From: CADEDV01 sp036374495
GTDB taxonomy: Bacteria > Bacteroidota > Bacteroidia > Chitinophagales > Chitinophagaceae
NCBI GenBank assembly: GCA_965652975.1
Contig: CBFGYO010000003.1
Location: 1-60,671 of the forward strand
DNA: 60,671 nt
Direction: 5' to 3'
Shown here piece by piece: positions 44,242-53,498 of this stretch; position 1 is the first letter of the stretch; every line of letters begins with the position of its first letter. The notes under the pieces were generated by a model. It worked only from the letters and a program-made list of their open reading frames with translations. It ran no database searches and was not told where the DNA came from. Position numbers and translations under genes: made by a program.

Positions 44242-44640
44242 TTATTTTTTTAATAATAGAATATAGCGAACCATCGCTTCCGCATCTTCTTTCGACACTT
44301 GCGGGTGTGGAGTCATCATTGCCGGCCCCCATACGCCATTGCCACCAGTGATGATCTTGCCGGCAAGGTAAGGCACAACAGTATCCGGCAGTGACGCATA
44401 TTTGTTTGCCACATCGCGATAACTGGGGCCCGTAAACGGCTCATCAATTTTGTGACAGGTAAGGCAATCGCTCTTCCCAATCAAACTTATTCCTTTCTGG
44501 TAGTTGGGGTCTTGCGTAATATCTTTTTCAGTAGTTGTAGTAGTGGTCGTTTCCTTTGTATCAGTCGCTTTTTTATCACCAGAGTCCCCACAGGCAGTCA
44601 ACAATGACAATGCAATCAGAGGAAGAATTATTTTTTTCAT
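44242..44640 (-). CDS. Cytochrome c lipoprotein
   Basis: 132 residues. Lipobox LTAC with Cys17, then a threonine-rich linker, then one haem motif CLTCH (59-63) and a probable axial methionine in GPAMMTPHP (about 108-109). It is a class I c-type cytochrome anchored in the periplasm. It is 12 bp upstream of the DUF1080 gene, same strand. It probably accepts electrons from the GMC dehydrogenase pair coded at 49465-51827, by analogy with gluconate and glucoside dehydrogenases. Confidence 0.9.
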   Translation of the reverse strand: MKKIILPLIALSLLTACGDSGDKKATDTKETTTTTTTEKDITQDPNYQKGISLIGKSDCLTCHKIDEPFTGPSYRDVANKYASLPDTVVPYLAGKIITGGNGVWGPAMMTPHPQVSKEDAEAMVRYILLLKK

Positions 44641-44678
44641 AACCTTAAATTTTTTGCAATGGAAATATACTACGAATA

Positions 44679-44761
44679 AGATAAAAGTTAAAAGATAAAA
44701 GATAAAAGTGGCCCAGGTCGGTCTTTCATAACTTTTATCTTTTTAACTTTTATCTTTTATC
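44679..44761. repeat. AGATAAAAG-type inverted repeat element, complete
   Basis: The left arm 44679-44709 and right arm 44730-44761 are built of AGATAAAAG/GTTAAAAG units around a 20-bp core. It lies in the middle of the minus-strand arm, 12 bp after the TIM-barrel gene stop, and so splits this arm into two transcripts or marks its 3' end. Confidence 0.75.
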
Positions 44762-44773
44762 TACAGTCATCGG

Positions 44774-45829
44774 TCATTCCAATCCAAGGAGTGTCCTGTT
44801 TCCTTTCTCATCAACTCCGCTTGCCGCGAAATCATCAAACGCCCGTTCAGTAACCCGGATAATGTGCTTTTGTATAAACTCAGCACCTTCACGTGCACCA
44901 TCCTCGGGGTGTTTGATGCAACATTCCCACTCCATTACCGCCCAACCTTTATAGTCATATTGGGCAAGTTTGCTAAATATAGTTTTAAAATCCACCTGTC
45001 CGTCGCCTGGTGAACGATACCGGCCCGCGCGATCGGCCCATCCCTGGTATCCACCAAATGTGCCCTGCCTGCCAGTAGCATTAAACTCAGCATCCTTGAC
45101 ATGAAACGCCCTGATGCGCTCATGATAGTGATCGATATACCGGATATAGTCGAGTTGTTGCAACACGAAGTGAGAAGGGTCATACAAAAGGCATGCCCTG
45201 GGGTGGTTATTCACTTTAGCAAGAAACATTTCATATGTGATGCCATCAAACAAATCTTCGCCGGGATGTATTTCATAGCAAACATCCACACCGCATTCAT
45301 CAAAATAATTCAATATTGGTAGCCACCGTTTCGCCAACTCTTTAAATCCCTCTTCTACCAGGCCTGCAGGTCGCTGCGGCCAGGGATGGAATAAATGCCA
45401 GAGTAACGAACCGCTAAAAGTAGCATGTGCATTCAATCCCAAATTTTGTGAGGCTTTGGCGGCGTACTTCAATTGCTGGACGGCCCATTCAGTCCGCGCT
45501 TTTGGATTGCCATGTAAAGATTTTGGCGCAAAGCCGTCGAATAATATATCATAAGCAGGATGTACGGCCACCAGTTGTCCCTGCAGATGCGTGGAAAGTT
45601 CAGTGATCTCCAGGCCGCATTCATTTACGATGCCTTTTATCTCATCCGCATAAGTTTTGCTTTCGGCAGCTTTTTGCAAATCAATGAACCTAGGGTCGAG
45701 CGTTGGTACCTGCACACCTCTAAATCCCAGTGCTTCGGCCCAAAGGCAAATAGATCGCAGGTTGTTGAAGGGCGCTGCATCGCCTATAAATTGAGCTAAA
45801 AAGATGGCTGGGCCCTTAATTGTTGTCAT
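44774..45829 (-). CDS. Sugar phosphate isomerase/epimerase-like TIM barrel
   Basis: 351 residues of the xylose-isomerase-like TIM barrel. Metal ligands are probably in CYEIHPGEDLFDG, LYDPSHFVLQQLDYI, RAFHVKDAEF and MEWECCIKHP. No signal peptide is seen, so it is cytoplasmic. The long loop with RYRSPGDGQVDF is typical of the Gfo/Idh-linked isomerase group. It is 57 bp after the Gfo/Idh gene on the same strand, so the two act together on one sugar. Reaction not certain (isomerase, epimerase or beta-elimination). Confidence 0.88.
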   Translation of the reverse strand: MTTIKGPAIFLAQFIGDAAPFNNLRSICLWAEALGFRGVQVPTLDPRFIDLQKAAESKTYADEIKGIVNECGLEITELSTHLQGQLVAVHPAYDILFDGFAPKSLHGNPKARTEWAVQQLKYAAKASQNLGLNAHATFSGSLLWHLFHPWPQRPAGLVEEGFKELAKRWLPILNYFDECGVDVCYEIHPGEDLFDGITYEMFLAKVNNHPRACLLYDPSHFVLQQLDYIRYIDHYHERIRAFHVKDAEFNATGRQGTFGGYQGWADRAGRYRSPGDGQVDFKTIFSKLAQYDYKGWAVMEWECCIKHPEDGAREGAEFIQKHIIRVTERAFDDFAASGVDEKGNRTLLGLE

Positions 45830-45886
45830 ATTTATTCCGGCGTAAACTACTTACGCATAGTTTTATTTTTAATCGTCAATGTTCAA

Positions 45887-47047
45887 TCATACTTCAAAAT
45901 TGATCCACTTTTGTTCGCTCTTTCCACTTTTTATTACCTGTTCAATAAACGCCATTCCTCTTATTCCTTCTCTCATCCCAGGAAAATCCATCCATTCTTC
46001 TTTTAGTTGCTGTCCTGCCAGTTTTGCTTTTACACTTAAAGCAAAATTTCGGTAGTGATTGGCAAAAGCTTCGAGGTATCCTTCCGGGTGACCAGCGGGT
46101 GTGCGGCAATTGTGAGCGGCAGCAGCACTTAAATACGATGATCCTGCTCTCCAAACTTCTGCCGGGCGGTCGGCCCATTTAACCAACAGGGTATTTGCAT
46201 CTTCCTGTTGCCATTCCAATCCACCTTTATCACCATATACCCGTACTTTGACATTATTTTCTTCACCGGCCGCTACCTGTGTTGCAATCAGTACGCCACT
46301 CGCGCCATTATCATATTTTAGTAATACAGCACCATCGTCATCAAGTCTTCTTCCTGCTACAACGATATTGATGTCTGCACAAAGTTTTGTTGTTTGCAGG
46401 CCGCTTACATACTCTGCGAGGTTGAATGCATGTGTGCCGATATCCCCCATTGCGCCTGCGATACCACTTTTGGTAGGATCGGTACGCCAGGCTGCCTGCT
46501 TTTGCTCCGCACTTTCAATGAAGTTACTTAACCAGCCCTGTGGATATTCAACATATACTTTCCGGATGGAACCGAATTTACCGCTCATCACCTGCTGCCT
46601 TGCTTCCTTTACCATCGGGTAACCTGTGTACGTATGTGTAAGGCAAAATAGCACTTGCGTGCGATCCGCAACTGCTTTTAATTTTTTTGCTTCATCAAGA
46701 GTAAATGTCATGGGCTTGTCGAGCACCACATGAAATCCATTTTCCATCGCGAGCTGTGCAGGCTCGAAATGTACATGGTTGGGTGTAACGATGCTTACAA
46801 ATTCCATGCGCTCGCCAGGAGGTAATTCCGCTTCGCGGCGGATCATTTCCTTGTAAGATCCATAAATACGCTGCGGGCTGAGACCAAGCTGCTCTCCCGC
46901 TTGTTTGGATTTGTCGGGGTCGCTGCTGAATGCACCACACACCAATTGAATTTCTCCGTCGATATTGGCAGCTATTCGATGTACGGCACCGATAAATGCG
47001 CCCGGACCACCGCCTATCATACCCATTCTTAATTTCCTGTTCGGCAT
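45887..47047 (-). CDS. Gfo/Idh/MocA-family oxidoreductase
   Basis: 386 residues. N-terminal nucleotide-binding fold (GMIGGGPGAFIGAVHR), the conserved VLDKPMTFTLDEAKKL with the catalytic Lys, and the substrate domain motif GDIGTHAFNLAEYVSG with the active His. It is a cytoplasmic NAD(P)-dependent dehydrogenase of sugars or their keto forms. In the C3-oxidation model it would reduce a 3-keto-sugar or oxidise an imported one. First gene of the minus-strand arm, divergent from the permease (130 bp gap). Confidence 0.92.
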   Translation of the reverse strand: MPNRKLRMGMIGGGPGAFIGAVHRIAANIDGEIQLVCGAFSSDPDKSKQAGEQLGLSPQRIYGSYKEMIRREAELPPGERMEFVSIVTPNHVHFEPAQLAMENGFHVVLDKPMTFTLDEAKKLKAVADRTQVLFCLTHTYTGYPMVKEARQQVMSGKFGSIRKVYVEYPQGWLSNFIESAEQKQAAWRTDPTKSGIAGAMGDIGTHAFNLAEYVSGLQTTKLCADINIVVAGRRLDDDGAVLLKYDNGASGVLIATQVAAGEENNVKVRVYGDKGGLEWQQEDANTLLVKWADRPAEVWRAGSSYLSAAAAHNCRTPAGHPEGYLEAFANHYRNFALSVKAKLAGQQLKEEWMDFPGMREGIRGMAFIEQVIKSGKSEQKWINFEV

Positions 47048-47177
47048 TGCAAACGTTTGAAGTAAGTGCTACAAATAAAATTGAATCTCCAGCACCTTGA
47101 TATGTGTTTAAAAATAGTACATTTAGTTTTCTAAAATCACTTTTGCAAAACTAACGATTCATCAAACCAACTTGCTC

Positions 47178-48413
47178 ATGAAATCAACAACCCGAATCCA
47201 GTTATCCGTAATGATGTTCCTTGAGTTCTTTATATGGGGTGGATGGTTTGTAACATTGGGAACTTTTTTGGGCAAGAACCTGGCTGCAACCGGTGACCAG
47301 ACTGGTGATGTATTTTCAACTCAATCATGGGGAGCCATAATTGCTCCCTTTATTATTGGGCTTATCGCCGACAGGTATATCAATGCCGAAAAAATATTGG
47401 GGGCATTGCATATACTTGGCGCTCTTTTGATGTACCAGATGTACAACGCGGAATCAATAAGTGTGTTTTACCCATATGTATTCGTGTATATGGTGCTATA
47501 CATGCCCACACTGGCGTTGGTCAATTCCGTATCCTTCAACCAAATGCAGAATCCTGAAAAAGATTTTTCCGGAATTCGTGTATGGGGTACCATAGGTTGG
47601 ATTATAGCCGGATTGCTCATTAGTTATCTTTTCCATTGGGATTCTGCAGAAAACACGGCTAAAGGAATGCTTAAAAATACGTTCCTCATGTCGGGAGTAG
47701 CTTCCCTTATTTTGGGGATTATGAGCTTTACACTGCCTAAAACTCCACCCAAACGGACTCCTGGTGAAAAAGTAAGCCTAAAAGAAATTATTGGACTGGA
47801 TGCATTAAAACTCCTAAAGGATAAAAATTTCGCAATTTTCTTTATTGCTTCGGTCCTTATTTGTATTCCACTCGCATTCTATTATCAAAACACCCATCCT
47901 TTCCTTACTGATGTGGGCATGAAGAATCCTACCGGTAAGATGACAATTGGACAAATATCAGAGGTGCTTTTCCTCTTACTACTTCCCATATTTTTTACGA
48001 AATACGGTTTTAAGAAAACTATCCTGGTCGGTATGTTTGCCTGGGCGTTAAGATATATCTTGTTTGCATATGGCGATGCAGGCGACCGGGCATTTATGTT
48101 GCTTACAGGCATTGCGTTGCACGGTATTTGCTACGATTTCTTTTTTGTTTCAGGACAGATTTACACAAATGCACGGGCAGGCGAAAAAATCAAGAGTGCA
48201 GCACAGGGCCTCATTACATTAGCAACTTATGGCGTGGGCATGTTGATAGGTTTCAAAGTTGCCGGTTTGATTAAAGATTCTTATCAATTACCAGATGGTT
48301 CTTATGACTACAGAATGATATGGATTATCCCGTCTATCATTGCAGCGGCCGTTCTTGTACTTTTTGCTTTGTTTTTCAAGGATGAAAAGAAAAAATTTGG
48401 CGTTAATTATTAA
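47178..48413 (+). CDS. Nucleoside/H+ symporter-family MFS permease
   Basis: 411 residues from the ATG at 47178 with 12 predicted helices. It matches the nucleoside:H+ symporter family (NupG type): QLSVMMFLEFFIWGGWFVTLG, a VSFNQMQNPEKDFSGIRVWGTIGW loop split at 20 residues, and a C-terminal DEKKKFGVNY. In Bacteroidota such genes often lie in sugar-oxidation clusters, so the cargo may be a sugar or keto-sugar rather than a nucleoside. The next gene starts 10 bp downstream. Confidence 0.88.
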   Translation: MKSTTRIQLSVMMFLEFFIWGGWFVTLGTFLGKNLAATGDQTGDVFSTQSWGAIIAPFIIGLIADRYINAEKILGALHILGALLMYQMYNAESISVFYPYVFVYMVLYMPTLALVNSVSFNQMQNPEKDFSGIRVWGTIGWIIAGLLISYLFHWDSAENTAKGMLKNTFLMSGVASLILGIMSFTLPKTPPKRTPGEKVSLKEIIGLDALKLLKDKNFAIFFIASVLICIPLAFYYQNTHPFLTDVGMKNPTGKMTIGQISEVLFLLLLPIFFTKYGFKKTILVGMFAWALRYILFAYGDAGDRAFMLLTGIALHGICYDFFFVSGQIYTNARAGEKIKSAAQGLITLATYGVGMLIGFKVAGLIKDSYQLPDGSYDYRMIWIIPSIIAAAVLVLFALFFKDEKKKFGVNY

Positions 48414-48423
48414 TCCAGCCTAG

Positions 48424-49317
48424 ATGCGTAAAAGTTTTTCCAGGAGATCATGGCTGAAAGAAGTAACGGCAGGTACGCTTGCAGTAACTTCCTTACCTGC
48501 ATTTGAATCATTCGCGTCTACGAATAACATGGGCGTTAAATTAAAGGGTAACATCAATCACTCCGTTTGCTCCTGGACCTACAACTTCATGCCCCTTAAT
48601 GAACTTTGCCTGCTTGCAAAAAAACTCGGGTTGCAGGCAATCGACCTCCTGGCACCGAAAGACTGGCCCATCCTTCAACAACACGGCATTACCTGCTCCA
48701 TGTGCTATACAGCGGGAAAGATCAGTCTTACCGAAGGATGGAATAATAAAAATTTTCACGCATCGCTCATCAATGATTTTAAAGAGGCCATACCCCTTGT
48801 TGCCAAAGCCGGTTATAAAAACCTTATTTGCTTCAGTGGCAATCGTAATGGTATGGATGATGAAACGGGTTTGAAGAATTGCGTGGAAGGTCTCCGTCAG
48901 ATCATGCCACTTGCCGAACAAAATAAAGTGATCATACAAATGGAACTGTTCAACAGCAAGATCGATCACAAGGATTATATGTGCGATAAAAGCGCATGGG
49001 GTGTTGAACTGTGCAAGCGACTGGGATCACCTAACTTTAAGTTACTGTACGATATTTATCATATGCAGATAAATGAAGGGGATGTGATACGGACCATTAG
49101 GGATAACCATCAATACTTCGGTCATTATCATACGGCGGGTGTACCAGGCAGGAACGAAATAGGCGAAACACAGGAACTATATTACCCGGCAATTATGAAA
49201 GCCATCCACGCCACAGGTTTCAAAGGCTATGTGGCACAGGAATTCATTCCTACCGGTAAAGATGAAAAGGCAAAAGTAGCTGCGCTGAAGAAAGCTATTA
49301 GTATTTGCGATGTGTAA
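48424..49317 (+). CDS. Hydroxypyruvate-isomerase-like TIM barrel, Tat signal
   Basis: 297 residues. The twin-arginine signal RRSWLKEVTAGTLAV predicts export by Tat. The barrel matches hydroxypyruvate isomerases, with metal ligands in IQMELFNSK (Glu), LLYDIYHMQ (Asp), FGHYHTAGVPGR (His) and AQEF (Glu). A periplasmic place is unusual for this family and fits a role on an exported intermediate. Directly behind the permease and before the GMC dehydrogenase. Confidence 0.87.
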   Translation: MRKSFSRRSWLKEVTAGTLAVTSLPAFESFASTNNMGVKLKGNINHSVCSWTYNFMPLNELCLLAKKLGLQAIDLLAPKDWPILQQHGITCSMCYTAGKISLTEGWNNKNFHASLINDFKEAIPLVAKAGYKNLICFSGNRNGMDDETGLKNCVEGLRQIMPLAEQNKVIIQMELFNSKIDHKDYMCDKSAWGVELCKRLGSPNFKLLYDIYHMQINEGDVIRTIRDNHQYFGHYHTAGVPGRNEIGETQELYYPAIMKAIHATGFKGYVAQEFIPTGKDEKAKVAALKKAISICDV

Positions 49318-49464
49318 AGTGCAGGGGTGGAAAAACATTAAACGTTTGAGATGAGATGTTGCATAATATTTTATATTGATTGGTCTATCAGATTAACAAG
49401 TTTAATAAGGCTCACTTAACATTTAACGATTAAAAAAGGGATATTACCCGATTAAACAGAGCAT

Positions 49465-51147
49465 ATGGCAGAAAATACATACGACGCAATTGTAATCGGT
49501 TCCGGTATTAGCGGAGGCTGGGCAGCCAAAGAATTATGTGAAAAAGGACTCAAAGTAATCATGCTGGAGCGGGGACATGATATTAAACATATCCAGGACT
49601 ACCAGAAAACCAACCAGCCAGTTTGGGAATATCCGCACCGTGGTAGCCGCACGCAGGAAATGATCAAGGAATATCCTTTCTTAAAAAGAGACTACCCGCT
49701 CAATGAACGTAACCTGAATTTCTGGGCAGTGGATAAGGATAATCCTTATTCTGAGACCAAGCGATTTGACTGGTATCGCGGTTACCATGTAGGGGGTCGC
49801 TCGCTCATGTGGGGACGTCAATCCTATCGCTGGAGTGATTTCGATTTCGAAGCCAATGCAAAAGAAGGTGTTGCAGTAGACTGGCCCATACGCTACAAGG
49901 ATATTGCGCCGTGGTATGATTATGCAGAGAGTTTTGCCGGCATAAGTGGCTCCCTGGAAAATCTCCCACAATTGCCCGACGGAAAATTTCAACCGCCAAT
50001 GGAGCTCAACTGCGTGGAGAAAGATGTAGCAGCACGGATCAAACAACATTACCAGGATAAACGCCGCATCATCATCGGCCGTGTAGCGAATTTAAGTGTT
50101 GCTAAAATGGATCAGAACAGGCAATGCAATTACCGCGATATGTGTTGGAATGGCTGTCCCTTTGGAGGCTATTTCAGTACACAATCCTCTACGCTGCCTG
50201 CGGCAATGAAAACAAACAATCTTACCGTGCGTCCTTTCTCTATTGTAAGAAGGATCATCTATGATAAAAATACCAAAAAGGCGACCGGTGTAGAAATACT
50301 CGATGCGGAAAACAACCAGACTTATGAATACAAGGCGAAGATCATTTTTGTAAATGCTTCAGCCCTCAACTCCACCTGGATATTGATGAACTCCGCAACA
50401 GACGTATGGCCCGGTGGATTGGGAAGCAGCAGTAACGAACTTGGACATAATGTAATGGATCACCATTTCCGTTGCGGTGCAGGTGGCGAAGTAGAAGGGT
50501 TCGCAGATAAATATTATTTCGGTCACCGCCCCACAGGATTTTATGTACCCCGCTTCCGCAATTTATTTGGGGAAAAAAGAGACTACCTGCGGGGCTTCGG
50601 ATACCAGGGTGGTGCCAACCGATCCGGATGGGGTCGCGAGGTAGCAGAACTTAGTATTGGTGGTGAATTTAAAGATGCGTTGTGCGAACCCGGCAACTGG
50701 AGCATTGGAATGACTGCTTTCGGTGAAATGCTTCCTTATCATGAGAACAGGATTTCGCTCGATCCCAATAAAAAAGACAAGTGGGGCATGCCTGTCCTTG
50801 CCTTCGATGTGGAAATAAAAGAAAATGAAAAGAAGATGCGCCTGGATATGATGAACGATGCCAAGGAAATGTTTGAGGCAGCCGGTGTTAAAAATGTAAA
50901 TGCGTGGGACAATGAATATGCTCCGGGCATGGGCATTCATGAAATGGGTACTGCTAGAATGGGTCGCGATGCAAAAACATCGGTGCTCAATGGCAATAAC
51001 CAGGTGTGGGATGCTTTGAATGTATTTGTTACAGATGGCGCCTGCATGACATCAGCTTCCTGTGTTAATCCTTCGCTCACCTACATGGCATTAACAGCGA
51101 GGGCGGCAGATTTTGCAGTTAATGAACTTAAAAAAGGAAATCTCTAA
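49465..51147 (+). CDS. GMC-family FAD-dependent sugar dehydrogenase
   Basis: 560 residues. FAD site GSGISGG at 12-18, then LERGHDI and GGRSLMWGRQS. The catalytic pair is His492 in HEMGTARMG and Asn535 in NPSLTYMALTA, as in glucose-methanol-choline dehydrogenases of the gluconate/glucoside type. It has no signal peptide of its own; export may use the Tat signal of the partner encoded next (hitchhiker). It probably oxidises a sugar at C3 and passes electrons to cytochrome c. Substrate not proven. Confidence 0.92.
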   Translation: MAENTYDAIVIGSGISGGWAAKELCEKGLKVIMLERGHDIKHIQDYQKTNQPVWEYPHRGSRTQEMIKEYPFLKRDYPLNERNLNFWAVDKDNPYSETKRFDWYRGYHVGGRSLMWGRQSYRWSDFDFEANAKEGVAVDWPIRYKDIAPWYDYAESFAGISGSLENLPQLPDGKFQPPMELNCVEKDVAARIKQHYQDKRRIIIGRVANLSVAKMDQNRQCNYRDMCWNGCPFGGYFSTQSSTLPAAMKTNNLTVRPFSIVRRIIYDKNTKKATGVEILDAENNQTYEYKAKIIFVNASALNSTWILMNSATDVWPGGLGSSSNELGHNVMDHHFRCGAGGEVEGFADKYYFGHRPTGFYVPRFRNLFGEKRDYLRGFGYQGGANRSGWGREVAELSIGGEFKDALCEPGNWSIGMTAFGEMLPYHENRISLDPNKKDKWGMPVLAFDVEIKENEKKMRLDMMNDAKEMFEAAGVKNVNAWDNEYAPGMGIHEMGTARMGRDAKTSVLNGNNQVWDALNVFVTDGACMTSASCVNPSLTYMALTARAADFAVNELKKGNL

Positions 51148-51182
51148 GCTTACTATTCTATTAATATTTTAAAAAGCAGGAT

Positions 51183-51827
51183 ATGAACAGACGCGACCTA
51201 TTAAAACAAATTGCTTTGCTTACCGGCGGTGTGGTAATTGGTGGTGAAGTATTCCTGACCGGGTGCAAGAGTGGACCAGCTACTGAAGCAGGCTTTACCG
51301 AAGCTAACATTGCACTGCTCGATGAAATAGGTGAAACGATATTGCCCGCAACTTCAACGCCCGGTGCAAAGGCGGCAAAAATTGGACAGTTCATGAGGAC
51401 TATCGTGAACGACTGTTATGAAGTAAAAGATCAGAAGATTTTCACCGAAGGAATCAGTAAACTACAGGAGGCGTGCAAGAAATCTAAGTCAAAGTATTTC
51501 ATGGAATGCAGTGCCGCAGAACGGCAGGAATTCCTGACAGCACTCGACAAAGAAGCGCGTGAATACCAGAAAAAGAAATCTGATTTTGATAAGCAGCAGC
51601 AGGAGATACAACAAAAAGAACAAACGGATAAAGGAGAAAAGGATCCTATAAAGGAAGAAATGCCAACTCATTATTTTACGATGATGAAGCAATTGACATT
51701 GTGGGGTTTCTTTACATCCAAAGAAGGTATGATGCAGGCGCTTCGTTATGTACCGGTGCCCGGAAAATATGAAGGATGTATTGATTATAAAAAAGGAGAT
51801 AAGATCCAGGTAGGATTGGATGGTTAA
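51183..51827 (+). CDS. Gluconate 2-dehydrogenase subunit 3-like partner, Tat lipoprotein
   Basis: 214 residues. The N-terminus MNRRDLLKQIALLTGG has a twin-arginine motif and LTGC (Cys28) a lipobox, so it is probably exported by Tat and anchored by lipid. The helical body matches gluconate 2-dehydrogenase subunit 3, with LDEIGETILPATSTPGAK and THYFTMMKQLTLWGF. A charged insert lies around 120-155. Encoded 35 bp after the GMC gene. Its stop overlaps the next ATG by one base. Confidence 0.9.
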   Translation: MNRRDLLKQIALLTGGVVIGGEVFLTGCKSGPATEAGFTEANIALLDEIGETILPATSTPGAKAAKIGQFMRTIVNDCYEVKDQKIFTEGISKLQEACKKSKSKYFMECSAAERQEFLTALDKEAREYQKKKSDFDKQQQEIQQKEQTDKGEKDPIKEEMPTHYFTMMKQLTLWGFFTSKEGMMQALRYVPVPGKYEGCIDYKKGDKIQVGLDG

Positions 51828-52717
51828 TGTATAAAAATGACCCAATGAATTATAATCGCAGAAAATTTATCAAAATCAGCGGTGGTGCTGCCGCCGGCGT
51901 AGCGGTGTCATCAATGGCTGGAATGTCGTTGCTGTCCTGTGCCGAAAAAGCAAAAGCCAGTGAACCCTTCGGCATACAATTGTACACATTGCGTGACATA
52001 CTACCTGCAGATCCCAAAGGTATATTGAAACAGGTAGCGTCCTTTGGTTACAAGTTTATTGAAAGTTATGAAGGTCCCAATGGTATGTTCTGGGGCATGA
52101 GTAATAAAGACTTCAAAAAATATATGGATGACCTTGGAATGGTGATTGTTTCGAGTCATACCGACATTAATAAAGATTTTGATCGCAAGGCCGCCGAAGC
52201 TGCCGAAATCGGTATCAAATACCTGATATGTCCTTACCTCGGCGCACAACCCTCGCTCGATCATTATAAAAAATTTGCGGCCGACTTCAACAACCGCGGT
52301 GAGATCTGTAAAAAGAATGGCATCCGGTTCGCCTATCACAACCATGAATACACATTTGTATTGCAGGAAGGGCAATACCCGCAGGATGTGCTGATGACGA
52401 ATACTGATCCTGCGCTGGTAGATTATGAAATGGATATTTTCTGGGTTGTTACCGGAAAACAGGATCCAGTAACATGGTTGAAAAAGTATCCCAACCGCTT
52501 TAAATTATCCCACGTCAAAGACAGGAAAAAGAATACAGACGAACGCGATGCCATGTGCGAATTGGGTACTGGGATCATCGATTTCCCAACTGTTTTAAGG
52601 GTGGCGAAGGAAAATGGAATGGAATATTTCATAACGGAGCAGGATACAAACTTTGCAAGCTCCCCCATGAAAAGCGTGGAGCAAAATGCTGCGTATATGA
52701 AAAATATTAAGTTTTAG
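51827..52717 (+). CDS. Exported sugar phosphate isomerase/epimerase-like TIM barrel
   Basis: 296 residues if it starts at 51827 (TAATG overlap with the upstream stop); the ATG at 51845 (MNYNRRKFIKIS) is equally good and begins closer to the twin-arginine motif. Tat signal with SLLSC. The barrel has FGIQLYTLRDI, FAYHNHEYTF, DYEMDIFWVVT, LSHVKDR and a final FITEQD, typical metal-ligand segments. It likely acts on the keto-sugar in the periplasm. It ends 5 bp before the convergent CutC gene. Confidence 0.88.
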   Translation: MYKNDPMNYNRRKFIKISGGAAAGVAVSSMAGMSLLSCAEKAKASEPFGIQLYTLRDILPADPKGILKQVASFGYKFIESYEGPNGMFWGMSNKDFKKYMDDLGMVIVSSHTDINKDFDRKAAEAAEIGIKYLICPYLGAQPSLDHYKKFAADFNNRGEICKKNGIRFAYHNHEYTFVLQEGQYPQDVLMTNTDPALVDYEMDIFWVVTGKQDPVTWLKKYPNRFKLSHVKDRKKNTDERDAMCELGTGIIDFPTVLRVAKENGMEYFITEQDTNFASSPMKSVEQNAAYMKNIKF

Positions 52718-52722
52718 GGTTA

Positions 52723-53463
52723 TTATGCCCTGACGGCTTCCAATGCTTCACGCAATGCACGTACTGCGTCCGGATCAATAGCATTGTTCATATAACTTTC
52801 AGAAGAATCTTCAAAAGCGGGGTGGATAAATTCCATCGCGCTTTTTTCTTTTCCCCGTAGGGAAGAATGAAATTCGGTGCAACCAGTTTTTTCAGCAAGC
52901 ATTCTTATATTATCTGCCCGTACTCCACTTCCCGGCATGATATGAATACGATGTCCCCCAATACGATTAAGCTCAGCTATTAGTTCCACCCCATCGGGCG
53001 CTGCTGGTCGCTGCCCCGAAGTAAGAATTCGATCGCAGCCCAGTTGAATCAATTCTTCCAATACTTCAAAAGGATTGGAACAACGGTCGAATGCACGGTG
53101 AAAAGTAACAGACATGGGATGGGCTGCTTCAATAAGTTTTCCCATTCGTTTGAGGTCTATATCACCGTCACGCTGCAGCAGCCCGGTCACGATACCATCG
53201 CACTGTAATTGTTTACAAATATTGATATCGTGCAGCATGGTTACATACTCATCGTCCGTATACAAAAAATCACCTCCACGCGGCCTTATGATAGGAAACA
53301 ATGACACTGAAAATGCTTCCCGGCACTGTCGGATCATTCCATACGAGGGGGTAGTACCACCTTCTACCAGGTTGGCGCAAAGTTCAATCCTGTCTGCACC
53401 CCCAGCTACAGCGGCCTTGGTTGTAGTAAAATCGGAAGTAGCGATCTCAATTACGTATTTCAT
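52723..53463 (-). CDS. cutC: CutC-family protein
   Basis: 246 residues matching CutC across its length, including RIELCANLVEGGTTPSYG, FPIIRPRGGDFLY, HRAFDRCSNPFEVLE and GSGVRADN. CutC was linked to copper tolerance, but its real role is unsure and the fold is a TIM barrel. It is 35 bp after the glycosylasparaginase gene on the same strand, an arrangement I have met in other Bacteroidota. Confidence 0.93.
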   Translation of the reverse strand: MKYVIEIATSDFTTTKAAVAGGADRIELCANLVEGGTTPSYGMIRQCREAFSVSLFPIIRPRGGDFLYTDDEYVTMLHDINICKQLQCDGIVTGLLQRDGDIDLKRMGKLIEAAHPMSVTFHRAFDRCSNPFEVLEELIQLGCDRILTSGQRPAAPDGVELIAELNRIGGHRIHIMPGSGVRADNIRMLAEKTGCTEFHSSLRGKEKSAMEFIHPAFEDSSESYMNNAIDPDAVRALREALEAVRA

Positions 53464-53498
53464 ATATCCAGGTTGACTAGTTATTTAAGATACTGCTT

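Noticed and set aside
43450..52717. Polysaccharide utilisation locus
   Set aside because: There is no SusC/SusD pair, glycosidase or lyase in the cluster; the redox genes fit an oxidative route instead.
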